A stretch of 64,000 bases of DNA from NORP23 sp050302475 (lineage in GTDB: Bacteria > Pseudomonadota > Alphaproteobacteria > Rhodobacterales > Rhodobacteraceae), in NCBI GenBank assembly GCA_050302475.1, contig JBNLBF010000014.1, positions 1 to 64,000 of the forward strand, given 5' to 3'. The translations under genes and the position numbers were made by a program. The number at the start of each line of letters is the position of its first letter. Position 1 is the first letter of the stretch. This document shows positions 24,475 to 32,392 of the stretch, piece by piece. The notes under the pieces are model-generated. The model made no database searches. It was not told the origin of the DNA and saw nothing but the letters and a program-made list of their open reading frames with translations.

Positions 24475-24741
24475 TCAGTCGCGGAAACCGGGCGTGAACT
24501 CGTCGAGTTGATAAGGGGTCATGTCCGGGATGAAGGAGCTGATGAACGGCTGAGACATGCGTTCATGAACTGTGTTCCGGGTTACGCCCATGTCGGCCAG
24601 CATCCGGTCGCTCATATGTAGCAGTTTGGCGTGTGCGGCCTGATTGCGGCGATAGGTTGCGTAGGCGCTGATGCCCTTTGTGATGGACTTTTTGAAAGCC
24701 TCAAAACGGGACGCGGAGGGGTATGTTGTCGTGATGGTCAT
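24475..24741 (-). CDS. DUF1127 domain protein
   Basis: An 88-residue protein with the DUF1127 signature YRRNQAAHAKLLHMSDRMLADMGVTRNTV (about 32-60), flanked by short tails. Small DUF1127 proteins in Rhodobacter have been linked to RNA turnover and stress response, but most are uncharacterised. It is first in the minus-strand run, and a 179-base spacer separates it from the divergent HxlR regulator, so its expression is probably under that regulator. Confidence 0.85.
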   Translation of the reverse strand: MTITTTYPSASRFEAFKKSITKGISAYATYRRNQAAHAKLLHMSDRMLADMGVTRNTVHERMSQPFISSFIPDMTPYQLDEFTPGFRD

Positions 24742-24849
24742 TTTTCTTCTCTCGTTTCATGTGTGATGCGGCCAACTGCTTGGTCGCTGATGAGGAGAGA
24801 GATAGACGGATGCTTTCAAACAAAATACTTCACGGTCAGAAGCAAAGGA

Positions 24850-24875
24850 CTACAAAAATCGTAGCAATCCACTAC
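24850..24875. promoter_or_regulatory. Phased CTAC/GTAG repeats, putative HxlR operator
   Basis: CTAC at 24850, GTAG at 24861 and CTAC at 24872 are spaced exactly 11 bases apart in the divergent spacer. They form overlapping dyads on one helix face, 46 bases before the regulator start. HxlR-type regulators bind dyads in such spacers, but this assignment is inferred. Confidence 0.35.
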
Positions 24876-24920
24876 AATATATGAAGTATAAGATTCGGAT
24901 TTGCCGTTAGAGGTGAAAAA

Positions 24921-25610
24921 ATGAACTACAACCAATTCTGCCCAATAGCGAAATCCGCCGAAATCCTTGGGGAGCGGTGGAACATTCTAATATTGCGCGA
25001 AGTCCTGATGGGTGCGCGGCGGTTCAGCGTCATGCAGCGCGGGCTTGGCGACATTTCTCCGGCGCTTCTGACAAAGCGGCTCAAACAGCTCGAAGAGCAG
25101 AACATGATCATCCGGCGCAAAATTCCGGGACAACAGGGGTATGAATATTTCCCGACCGAAGCGTGCGAAGCCCTGCTGCCGGTTCTCTTTGCGTTAGGGG
25201 AGTGGGGGATTGTGTGGGCCAAGAATACCATCCTTGATCAGGATTTCGACGTGGAGTTCCTGATGCTCTATCTGGAGCGCAGTATTGATCGGGACAAAAT
25301 CAAAGGCCTGGAAACCATCATCAAATTCCGCTTTTCTGATCTGGAGGAACAGCGCGACTGGTGGTTGGTCGTCAATCCTGAGAAATCCGAAGTCTGTCTG
25401 AAAGACCCGGGTAAAGATGTCGACGTCTATTTCAATTGTAACGTAAAGACTTTGACTGACGTTTGGATGGGCGATCGAACCTATCGCGATGCGATCAAAG
25501 CTGGTGATTTGATGATGGATGGCGATCCGGCGTTGGTTCGAAACGTTACAGCGTGGCTTCGCCCAAGTGTATTTGTGGATTCACCGCGGGCACCGCAAAC
25601 TGCTGCTTGA
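24921..25610 (+). CDS. HxlR-family regulator with C-terminal SCP2-like domain
   Basis: A 229-residue regulator. Residues 1-100 are an HxlR winged helix: CPIAKSAEILGERWNILILR (7-26), then GDISPALLTKRLKQLEE (about 43-59) as recognition helix region. Residues about 110-215 look like a sterol-carrier-protein-2 fold that could bind a hydrophobic ligand (FRFSDLEEQRDWWLVVNPEK). HxlR proteins often sense electrophiles or redox stress through cysteines or ligands. RBS AGGTGA precedes the ATG. It is divergent from the DUF1127-methyltransferase-OsmC run and is the likely regulator of it. Confidence 0.88.
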   Translation: MNYNQFCPIAKSAEILGERWNILILREVLMGARRFSVMQRGLGDISPALLTKRLKQLEEQNMIIRRKIPGQQGYEYFPTEACEALLPVLFALGEWGIVWAKNTILDQDFDVEFLMLYLERSIDRDKIKGLETIIKFRFSDLEEQRDWWLVVNPEKSEVCLKDPGKDVDVYFNCNVKTLTDVWMGDRTYRDAIKAGDLMMDGDPALVRNVTAWLRPSVFVDSPRAPQTAA

Positions 25611-25972
25611 ATTCTGAAAATCCCCGACTTTGTGATCTGACTTTAGAGAAGTCGAGCCAAATTGGGGAATGATCTGCTCGCAAATATATCCCCACCAACG
25701 CAACATTCTATCAAATAGTTTGATTGCTTGGTTGGTTGGGCAATCCTAACGTTGCGCCCTTAAAGAAAGATCATCTCGTTGTTCTCGACGCAGGTGTTCA
25801 GGATTGCCGAATATTTCAGCTCTTTAACATCATCAGATATTTCGGATTCCGCAGCCTTGCATGCGGTAGAATATAAACGGACTGTATCGTTCGTTTCGGC
25901 AGACACATTCGGAACTTTCTTGAGTATTAACCAAGAAAGACAACTGTTAATGAATTAGCTAAAACAACAATG
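25611..25972. other. Spacer with a coding-like remnant on the minus strand
   Basis: A 362-base spacer between the HxlR gene and tRNA-Ser. On the minus strand at 25760-25906 a frame (start only GTG) reads like protein, with TVRLYSTACKAAESEISDDV and NTCVENNEMIFL before TAA, including two cysteines. The frame continues upstream through PNVSAE, like a signal-peptide end, but no ATG precedes it. A decayed or truncated small secreted protein gene is likely. Nothing else was seen. Confidence 0.35.
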
Positions 25973-26062
25973 TGGCGGAGAGACAGGGATTCGAACCCTG
26001 GGTGGGGTTGCCCCCACAACGGTTTTCGAGACCGCCCCGTTCGACCACTCCGGCACCTCTCC
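25973..26062 (-). tRNA. tRNA-Ser (CGA)
   Basis: Read on the minus strand, the acceptor starts GGAGAGG and ends TCTCTCC-G-CCA with the CCA encoded. The anticodon loop is CTCGAAA, anticodon CGA. A long variable arm (GTGGGGGCAACCCCAC) and the T-loop GGTTCGAATCC are present. 90 bases with CCA, reading UCG. Confidence 0.97.
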
Positions 26063-26128
26063 GCGATACTGATGGTCGTTCAGTGGCGCGGAACCTAGTC
26101 TCGCGATCCCGACCGTGCAAGGGGGAAA

Positions 26129-27007
26129 TTACGGCTTTTCGGCAAAACTTGCGCGCAGGTGATCTGCGACTGCTTTGATCGGCGCATTGGCGTTGTCACG
26201 CAACAGCATACTCAGCCCGTAATTCTGCATCGGCGGCAGTCCGTCAATCGCGACGATCTGATGATCCAGACAGGATACCGGCAAGGGCGCAATCACCATA
26301 TCGGCCAGAATTCCGGCCTTTTGTCCCGACACATGCGCGCTCATGAAATTCACGCGGTAGTTCAATCCGGCACTTTCCAGCGCTTCCAGCCCGGCTTTAC
26401 GCCAGACGCAGCCTTCTTCCCAAACAGATACGGGGACGGGATCCTGTTCAGCGGCGATGCCACCTTTCAGGCCGGCCCAGACCAGTGGTTCGGTAAAAAT
26501 CTCTTCCGCCCCCGGATAGTTGGGGCCATCAGCCGGCGTAGAGATAATCGCCATGTCCAACTCGCCCTTTCGAACCATGTCGACCAGCTGCCTTGTATTG
26601 TCGACATAGACGTCGACACTGACATGGGGATGAGTTTCTGAAAACCGTTTCAGAACCCGCGGGACAAACTGTTCCACGGCCGTATCAAGGGATCCCATCC
26701 GAACGGTGCCAGACACGTCTGGTTCAATGAACCGCGCGACAATCTGTTGATTGAGCGCCAGAACCCGACGGGCATGCGCCAGCAGGATAATCCCGTCCTG
26801 CGTCAGCTCGACCGATCGCGAGTCCCGTTTGAATACCGGTCGCCCTAATATCTCCTCCAGCTTTTTTACCTGCATGGAAATCGCCGAGGGCGTGCGGAAT
26901 ACCGTTGCCGCAGCGGCGGAAAAGTTTCCGGTCTCGTGAATTGCGACCAGCGTTTTCAGCAGGTCCAGATCCAGCATAGGCGTTTGGGGTTGGAAGGGAG
27001 CGTTCAT
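26129..27007 (-). CDS. LysR-family transcriptional regulator
   Basis: A 292-residue LysR regulator. The N-terminal winged helix is at about 13-72 (LDLLKTLVAIHETGNFSAAA, then MQVKKLEEILGRPVFKRD), a linker helix follows, and a type-2 periplasmic-binding-like effector domain at about 95-290 (VRMGSLDTAVEQFVPRVLKRF). The inducer is unknown. It is divergent from the DUF1127 gene with a 100-base spacer, the usual layout for a LysR protein and its target. Confidence 0.9.
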   Translation of the reverse strand: MNAPFQPQTPMLDLDLLKTLVAIHETGNFSAAAATVFRTPSAISMQVKKLEEILGRPVFKRDSRSVELTQDGIILLAHARRVLALNQQIVARFIEPDVSGTVRMGSLDTAVEQFVPRVLKRFSETHPHVSVDVYVDNTRQLVDMVRKGELDMAIISTPADGPNYPGAEEIFTEPLVWAGLKGGIAAEQDPVPVSVWEEGCVWRKAGLEALESAGLNYRVNFMSAHVSGQKAGILADMVIAPLPVSCLDHQIVAIDGLPPMQNYGLSMLLRDNANAPIKAVADHLRASFAEKP

Positions 27008-27107
27008 ATCCTGCTTTCAATTTAACTGATAGGTCTTATTCGAACTATTCGTTTGATTGAACCATGTCTGAGTGCGATTGTCTACCCCATCAACCAAGGA
27101 GACAGAC

Positions 27108-27404
27108 ATGACCAACATTTCAATGACACACGGGGCATTTGACAATCGTCTCGTCATCTTCACCGCGATCCGCGAATATCTGGCGAGCCGATACGACAAG
27201 TGGCTGGCACGTCGCCGCACATTGCGGGCACAGAAAGAGGCACGTGATGCATTCCAGCATGTCCTCGCGCTTGATGATCATATGCTGGATGATATCGGCG
27301 TAACCCGTGCGAATGTGGAATGGGCAGCGAACCAGCCACTTACAACAAGCGCATCGCTGGAACTGCAACGGTTGCGGGCGACCAATCGTTCCCATACGGC
27401 TTGA
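27108..27404 (+). CDS. DUF1127 domain protein, second copy
   Basis: A 98-residue protein with the DUF1127 signature RDAFQHVLALDDHMLDDIGVTRANVEWA (about 46-73) after a helical N-terminus. The ATG at 27108 has AAGGAGA 6 bases upstream; an in-frame start 36 bases earlier has none. Divergent from LysR, which probably controls it. A strong terminator follows. The two DUF1127 proteins in this window share the core motif only. Confidence 0.85.
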   Translation: MTNISMTHGAFDNRLVIFTAIREYLASRYDKWLARRRTLRAQKEARDAFQHVLALDDHMLDDIGVTRANVEWAANQPLTTSASLELQRLRATNRSHTA

Positions 27405-27409
27405 GGACA

Positions 27410-27435
27410 GGGCGGGGCAAAACCCGCCCTTTTCT
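27410..27435 (+). terminator. Terminator after the DUF1127 gene
   Basis: GGGCGGG, loop GCAAAA, CCCGCCC followed by TTTTCTT, 6 bases past the stop codon. Confidence 0.85.
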
Positions 27436-27603
27436 TATTGACAATACACCCATTCTCCCCGATATAGCGCGCTCGGTCGCTGGATATTCCCGCGGCCCCT
27501 TTTCATTTACGCCCAACGGGGCGCGCTGTTCGAGGTGCGGTTCAATCCGCAAAAACACCGGCAACGGGACCACAGGACGCGGAAACACAGAAGGAAGACG
27601 CGT

Positions 27604-28347
27604 ATGTTCGCGGTGATTAAAACTGGTGGCAAACAGTATAAAGTAGCCAAGGATCAGATTTTTACCGTTGAAAAACTGGCCGCCGACGCAGGCGAAACAG
27701 TTCAGTTCAACGAAGTTCTTATGCTGGGCGGTGACAAGGTTACTGTTGGCGCTCCGCTCGTGAAAGACGCTGGTGTGCAGGCCGAAGTTCTGGACCAGAC
27801 CAAAGGTGCCAAAACGATTCACTATGTGAAACGCCGCCGTAAGCACTCTTCGCAGCGCAAAAAAGGTCATCGCCAGCAGCTGACCCTGATTAAGATCACG
27901 GATATTCTTGCCAAAGGCGCAGAGAAATCCGGTGTGAAAGCCGCCGTTGGTGGCGCTGGGGCTTCGGTCGCTGCTGTTGCAGCTGCAACGAAGCCAGCTG
28001 CGAAACCGAAAGCTGCCAAAGCTGATGCGAAACCCGCAGCGGAAACCAAAGCCAAGGCAAAGCCGGCGGCTAAAGTTGCGGCAACCGAAGAGAAATCGGA
28101 ATTCACCGCACCGGCGAACCTGTTGAAAGCCGCAAAAGGTGACGCAGATGATCTGAAGAAGATCTCGGGCGTTGGGCCGGCACTGGAAAAGAAATTGAAC
28201 GATCTGGGCGTTTACCACTTCTCGCAGATTGCGGAATGGAAAGCAGACGATATCGCTTATGTTGACGACAAACTGTCCTTCAAAGGCCGTATCGAGCGTG
28301 ACGACTGGATCAAGCAGGCGACTGATTTCGCCGCTGAAAGCAAGTAA
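27604..28347 (+). CDS. rplU: 50S ribosomal protein L21 with C-terminal helix-hairpin-helix domain
   Basis: A 247-residue protein. Residues 1-102 are ribosomal protein L21 (MFAVIKTGGKQYKV, then HYVKRRRKHSSQRKKGHRQQ). A lysine/alanine-rich linker (about 103-165) leads to a helix-hairpin-helix type domain at about 180-240 (LKKISGVGPALEKKLNDLGV, then FKGRIERDDWIKQA). Standard L21 is about 103 residues, so the extension more than doubles it. Such extended L21 is seen in Rhodobacterales. The start is taken at the conserved MFAVI, not at an ATG 69 bases upstream. L27 follows after 12 bases. Confidence 0.93.
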   Translation: MFAVIKTGGKQYKVAKDQIFTVEKLAADAGETVQFNEVLMLGGDKVTVGAPLVKDAGVQAEVLDQTKGAKTIHYVKRRRKHSSQRKKGHRQQLTLIKITDILAKGAEKSGVKAAVGGAGASVAAVAAATKPAAKPKAAKADAKPAAETKAKAKPAAKVAATEEKSEFTAPANLLKAAKGDADDLKKISGVGPALEKKLNDLGVYHFSQIAEWKADDIAYVDDKLSFKGRIERDDWIKQATDFAAESK

Positions 28348-28359
28348 GGAGATAACGAC

Positions 28360-28629
28360 ATGGCACACAAAAAAGCAGGCGGTTCTACCCGTAACGGTCG
28401 CGACTCCGCTGGTAAGCGCCTCGGCATCAAGAAATTTGGTGGCGAAGCCGTAATCCCGGGCAACATCATCTGCCGTCAGCGCGGTACCAAATGGTATCCG
28501 GGTTCCGGCGTTGGCATGGGCAAAGACCACACAATTTTTGCAACCGAAGAAGGCCAGGTGAATTTCCGCAAGGGCTTCAAAGGTCGCACCTTTATTTCTG
28601 TTCTCCCAGTGGCGGAGGCCGCAGAGTAA
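28360..28629 (+). CDS. rpmA: 50S ribosomal protein L27
   Basis: An 89-residue L27 of standard length. MAHKKAGGSTRNGRDSAGKR is the conserved N-terminus that reaches the peptidyl transferase centre, followed by GVKKFGGE-like and RGTKWYPGSGVGMGKDHTIF segments. There is no N-terminal extension of the kind cleaved in Firmicutes. AAGGAGATAACGAC gives a strong RBS. Second gene after rplU; a terminator follows. Confidence 0.97.
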   Translation: MAHKKAGGSTRNGRDSAGKRLGIKKFGGEAVIPGNIICRQRGTKWYPGSGVGMGKDHTIFATEEGQVNFRKGFKGRTFISVLPVAEAAE

Positions 28630-28655
28630 CCGAACCCTAAGGTTTCAAGTTTATC

Positions 28656-28684
28656 GGGCTCGGTTGAAAAACCGGGCCCTTTTT
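28656..28684 (+). terminator. Terminator of the rplU-rpmA operon
   Basis: GGGCTCGGTT, loop GAAA, AACCGGGCCC (one G-U pair) followed by TTTTT, 27 bases after the rpmA stop. Confidence 0.88.
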
Positions 28685-28703
28685 CATTTTGGGAGGAAAG
28701 GCG

Positions 28704-29243
28704 ATGAAATTCGAACCGATCACACCGCCTGTTTTGAAAACACGCCGCCTGACGCTGCGCCCTTTGCGCGACAGTGACGCGGGTCTGATTTCGCTTTACG
28801 CCGGGGATATCCGCATCGCGCAGCATCTGGCGATTGTGCCTTACCCCTATCCGCCCGGCGCGGCCGAGGCGTTTATCGAACGGACTTTGCGTGGCGATAG
28901 TGAGGACGTGACCTGGGCGATTGAGCTGGATAACGAGCTGATTGGCGTGATCTCCATCACGCCTACGGATGGCGCACGCGGTAATGTCGGCTATTGGCTG
29001 GCCCCGCAGCTTTGGGGTGCAGGATATACGCCCGAGGCATTGGAAGCCGTCGTCGGCTTCGCCCGTTCTATGGGGCTCGTTGGTCTGGATGCCCATGTTC
29101 ATCAGGACAATCCCGGCTCGGCCCGGGTCCTGATCAAGGAAGGCTTTGACTATTGCGGCGATATCGACACCCATTCGGTCGCCCGTAACGGCAATGTCCG
29201 GTCGTGGAAATACCGACTGGAATTCGAGCATGAATCGGCGTGA
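28704..29243 (+). CDS. GNAT-family N-acetyltransferase (RimJ/RimL type)
   Basis: A 179-residue acetyltransferase of the RimJ/RimL-like class. LKTRRLTLRPLRDSDAGLIS opens the domain, and the acetyl-CoA loop region is LWGAGYTPEALEAVVGFAR. Substrate not predictable. GGGAGGAAAG lies 5 bases before the ATG at 28704, which decides the start over an in-frame TTG upstream. It overlaps the next GNAT gene by 14 bases. Confidence 0.87.
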   Translation: MKFEPITPPVLKTRRLTLRPLRDSDAGLISLYAGDIRIAQHLAIVPYPYPPGAAEAFIERTLRGDSEDVTWAIELDNELIGVISITPTDGARGNVGYWLAPQLWGAGYTPEALEAVVGFARSMGLVGLDAHVHQDNPGSARVLIKEGFDYCGDIDTHSVARNGNVRSWKYRLEFEHESA

Positions 29244-30255
29244 GGGTATCATCCTCCGTCGTTTTCGTGACGATGATTTTGATGCCTTCCACGCGATGGT
29301 GTCCGACTTCGATGTTGTGAAAAACACCGCCAGCTGGCCGCACCCAGCCGATCCCGAATTCACCCGGATGCGAATGAACACGCCCGAGGCAAGGGCAGGC
29401 CTCGTGAATGTTGTTGAGGTTGACGGCAAATTCGCCGGCACTATCGGGCTTGTTCGCGGCGAACTGGGTTACACATTTGCCCGTGAATTTTGGGGCAGGG
29501 GGCTCGCAACAGCGGTTGTTGCCATGAAGCTGGCGGATGAGTTTCGGACCAGCGATCTGGATCGTATAGAAGCCGGGGCGTTTGCCGACAATCCGGCATC
29601 CCGGCGGGTGTTGGAAAAGAATGGCTTCACGCGTATTTGGGTTGAACAGCATGACAGCAAGTCGCGCGGCGCAAGTTGCGCTTGCAACATGTTCCGCCTG
29701 ACCCGGCAGGACTGGATCAACGCGCAGCCCATGCGGATCGAAACCGATCGGCTCGTGCTGGAACCTTTTGCGCCGTCGGACGCAACGGCATTCTCAAACC
29801 TGATGAATTGCCCTACGGTCACGGACAACATGGCGACTATTCCGGCGCCCTTCACGCCAGCCGCAGCAACCGAATGGATTTCCGCACAGGCATTTGCAGG
29901 CGTTCCAGGCTTTTCGCTGAAAATCACGTTGCGAGGCGGCACGCCGATCGGTTTTGTTCGCCTGAACCGTGATCCCATCTATATTGCTTATGCGTTGGGC
30001 GAACCCTATCGCGGGCAGGGCTATGCGACTGAAGCCGCGCAGGCTTTTGTCACCGAATGCTGCCAGCGTTTCGCGCTGACCGACATCACAGCGGGCGCAT
30101 TTGTGGACAATCCCGCCTCGCAAACTGTGCTGGCGAAACTGGGGTTTGAGAAGGTGGGAGAGCATCTCCACAAAACCTCGACCCGGCTTGAGCCCGGCAC
30201 GCTTTACCTGTATCGCTTCACCCGTAACTTACGGAAACATTATGAAATTTCTTGA
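29230..30255 (+). CDS. Tandem GNAT acetyltransferase fusion
   Basis: A 341-residue protein with two GNAT domains in one frame. Domain A is about 8-160 (GIILRRFRDDDFDAFHAMV, acetyl-CoA loop FWGRGLATAVVAMKLADEF). Domain B is about 170-335 (RIETDRLVLEPFAPSD, acetyl-CoA loop PYRGQGYATEAAQAF). No stop codon lies between them. Met168 opens domain B, but no good Shine-Dalgarno sequence precedes it. Each half resembles a separate GNAT gene, so this looks like a fused pair. The gene overlaps the upstream GNAT and obgE by 14 bases each. Confidence 0.85.
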   Translation: MNRREGIILRRFRDDDFDAFHAMVSDFDVVKNTASWPHPADPEFTRMRMNTPEARAGLVNVVEVDGKFAGTIGLVRGELGYTFAREFWGRGLATAVVAMKLADEFRTSDLDRIEAGAFADNPASRRVLEKNGFTRIWVEQHDSKSRGASCACNMFRLTRQDWINAQPMRIETDRLVLEPFAPSDATAFSNLMNCPTVTDNMATIPAPFTPAAATEWISAQAFAGVPGFSLKITLRGGTPIGFVRLNRDPIYIAYALGEPYRGQGYATEAAQAFVTECCQRFALTDITAGAFVDNPASQTVLAKLGFEKVGEHLHKTSTRLEPGTLYLYRFTRNLRKHYEIS

Positions 30256-31273
30256 TCTCGCCAAAGTTTATATCCGCTCCGGCGACGGGGGTAACGGGGC
30301 GGCCAGCTTCCGGCGGGAGAAGTATGTCGAATTCGGCGGCCCTGACGGCGGGGATGGCGGGCGTGGCGGCGACGTCTGGGCAGAGGCTGTGCAAGGCCTC
30401 AACACCCTGATCGATTTCCGCTACCAGCAGCATTATTTCGCCAAGAACGGACGCGGTGGGGCGGGGCGACAGATGACCGGCGCCTCGGGCGATGACATCA
30501 TCCTGCGCGTGCCTGTTGGCACGGAAATCCTTGACGAGGATCAGGAAACGGTGATCGCCGACCTAACCGAAATCGGCCAACGTGTGCGCTTGGCCGAGGG
30601 CGGCAATGGTGGTTGGGGCAACCTACGGTTCAAAACATCAACCAATCAGGCACCTCGGACCGCAAACCCCGGACAACCCGGTGTGGAGCGCACGCTTTGG
30701 CTGCGACTGAAACTGATTGCCGATGTTGGCCTGCTGGGCCTGCCCAATGCGGGCAAATCGACCTTTCTGGCAGCGACATCGAACGCGCGCCCTAAGATTG
30801 CCGACTATCCTTTCACCACGCTGCACCCCAACCTGGGCGTCGTGGCGGTTGACGGCCGTGAATTTGTCGTCGCCGACATCCCCGGCCTGATTGAAGGCGC
30901 GCACGAGGGTAAAGGGATTGGCGACCGGTTCCTCGGCCACGTGGAGCGATGTGCGGTGCTGCTGCATCTGGTCGATGCGACAGCCGAAGATATCGTTAGC
31001 GATTATGAAACGATCATCAATGAGATTGAAAATTACCACGACCTCGCCGTGAAACCCCGTGTGACGGTGCTGAACAAGGCCGACGCGTTGGATGAAGAAC
31101 TGCGTGCCGCCTTCAAGGCGGAGCTGGAAGCGGCAAGCGGTGGCGAGGTCATGCTGATGTCCGGGGTATCGGGCGAGGGGGTCGAAGATGTACTTCGCGC
31201 TCTGTGGCGCATCATTGCCAACACCCGTGCCGAGGAAGCCGAACAGCCCGAGGATGAGTCATGGAAGCCCTGA
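30242..31273 (+). CDS. obgE: Obg-family GTPase ObgE/CgtA
   Basis: A 343-residue GTPase. The glycine-rich Obg fold is at 1-158 (IRSGDGGNGAASFRREK and GGNGGWGN), and the G domain at about 160-330 has G1 GLPNAGKST, G3 DIPGLIEGAHEG and G4 NKAD. The C-terminal OCT domain of some Obg proteins is lacking. It binds the 50S subunit and links ribosome assembly to stress and the cell cycle. The start overlaps the GNAT gene by 14 bases and its end overlaps proB by 13. Confidence 0.96.
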   Translation: MKFLDLAKVYIRSGDGGNGAASFRREKYVEFGGPDGGDGGRGGDVWAEAVQGLNTLIDFRYQQHYFAKNGRGGAGRQMTGASGDDIILRVPVGTEILDEDQETVIADLTEIGQRVRLAEGGNGGWGNLRFKTSTNQAPRTANPGQPGVERTLWLRLKLIADVGLLGLPNAGKSTFLAATSNARPKIADYPFTTLHPNLGVVAVDGREFVVADIPGLIEGAHEGKGIGDRFLGHVERCAVLLHLVDATAEDIVSDYETIINEIENYHDLAVKPRVTVLNKADALDEELRAAFKAELEAASGGEVMLMSGVSGEGVEDVLRALWRIIANTRAEEAEQPEDESWKP

Positions 31274-32385
31274 CCTCTGCCCGGATAATCGGTGACGCAA
31301 AGCGGATCGTCATCAAGATCGGCTCCGCCCTGCTGGTGGACGCCGACAGCGGCAAGCTGCGCCATGACTGGCTGGTGGCGCTGGCTGCAGATGTGGCGGA
31401 CCTGAAAGCCGCGGGAAAGGATGTGGTCATCGTGTCCTCCGGCTCAATCGCGCTGGGCAGGGCGGTGCTGAAACTGCCCATTGGGGCGCTGTCGCTGGAA
31501 CAGGCGCAAGCTGCGGCTGCCGTTGGCCAGATTCGACTGGCACGCGCCTATCAAGAAGTCTTGTCACCTCACGACATTGAAACCGCGCAAATTCTGGTGA
31601 CGCTGGAGGATAGCGAGAACCGCCGCCGATATCTCAATTCCCGCGCAACCATCGGAACGCTGCTGGAATACGGAACGGTTCCTATCGTAAACGAAAACGA
31701 TACGGTCGCGACCGATGAAATCCGCTTTGGCGATAATGACCGCCTAGGCGCCCAAGTGGCGTCAATGGCCGGGGCGGATGTTCTGGTGTTATTGTCGGAT
31801 GTTGACGGACTATACACCGACAATCCTCGGATGAACAACGACGCAAAACATCTTGATATTGTTGAAGAAGTGACGACAGAGATCGAGGCGATGGCGGGCG
31901 ATGCCGGATCGACATTCTCGCGCGGCGGGATGCGGACAAAGATCATGGCAGCCAAGGCGGCGATGCATGCCGGATGCGCGATGACCATTACCAAGGGTGA
32001 TATTCTGCGCCCGATTACGGCGCTAAAAGATGGTGCAAAATGCACATGGTTCACCCCCTCCGGCACACCCGGTGCGGCGCGCAAACGCTGGATTTCCGGA
32101 ATGAAACCCAAGGGCAAAATCATTGTCGATCAGGGGGCGGCAACGGCGCTGAAAAACGGCAGCTCGCTGCTACCCGCAGGCGTAAAATCTGTCGAAGGAA
32201 CGTTTGATCGGGGCGAGGCGGTGGACATCGTTACCACCGACGGCACCAGCGTCACCCGCGCGATTGCGGGCTACAGCGCGAGCGAGGCCAGCTTGATCGC
32301 CGGTTGCCAATCGCGAGATATTGAAACAAAACTGGGCCATCCGGGCCGCGCGGTGATGGTCCACCGCGACGACATGGCGATGTGA
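31261..32385 (+). CDS. proB: Glutamate 5-kinase ProB
   Basis: A 374-residue kinase for the first step of proline synthesis (glutamate to glutamyl-5-phosphate). It has the amino acid kinase domain at about 12-260 (RIVIKIGSALLVD, then NENDTVATDEIRFGDNDRLG), then a C-terminal PUA domain at about 280-370 (SLLPAGVKSVEGTFDRGEAV). Full length. Overlaps obgE by 13 bases, and proA follows 7 bases later, so the two proline genes are coupled. Confidence 0.97.
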   Translation: MEALTSARIIGDAKRIVIKIGSALLVDADSGKLRHDWLVALAADVADLKAAGKDVVIVSSGSIALGRAVLKLPIGALSLEQAQAAAAVGQIRLARAYQEVLSPHDIETAQILVTLEDSENRRRYLNSRATIGTLLEYGTVPIVNENDTVATDEIRFGDNDRLGAQVASMAGADVLVLLSDVDGLYTDNPRMNNDAKHLDIVEEVTTEIEAMAGDAGSTFSRGGMRTKIMAAKAAMHAGCAMTITKGDILRPITALKDGAKCTWFTPSGTPGAARKRWISGMKPKGKIIVDQGAATALKNGSSLLPAGVKSVEGTFDRGEAVDIVTTDGTSVTRAIAGYSASEASLIAGCQSRDIETKLGHPGRAVMVHRDDMAM

Positions 32386-32392
32386 GGACAAG

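Noticed and set aside
27405..27603. Possible ribosomal protein leader upstream of rplU
   Set aside because: The 200-base leader contains GC-rich stems, but I could not match them to a known L21 autoregulatory structure; the clear terminator belongs to the DUF1127 gene.
27340..28530. 396-codon open frame on the minus strand
   Set aside because: Antisense to rplU and rpmA, both certain genes. Phe/Cys/Arg-rich sequence without domains.
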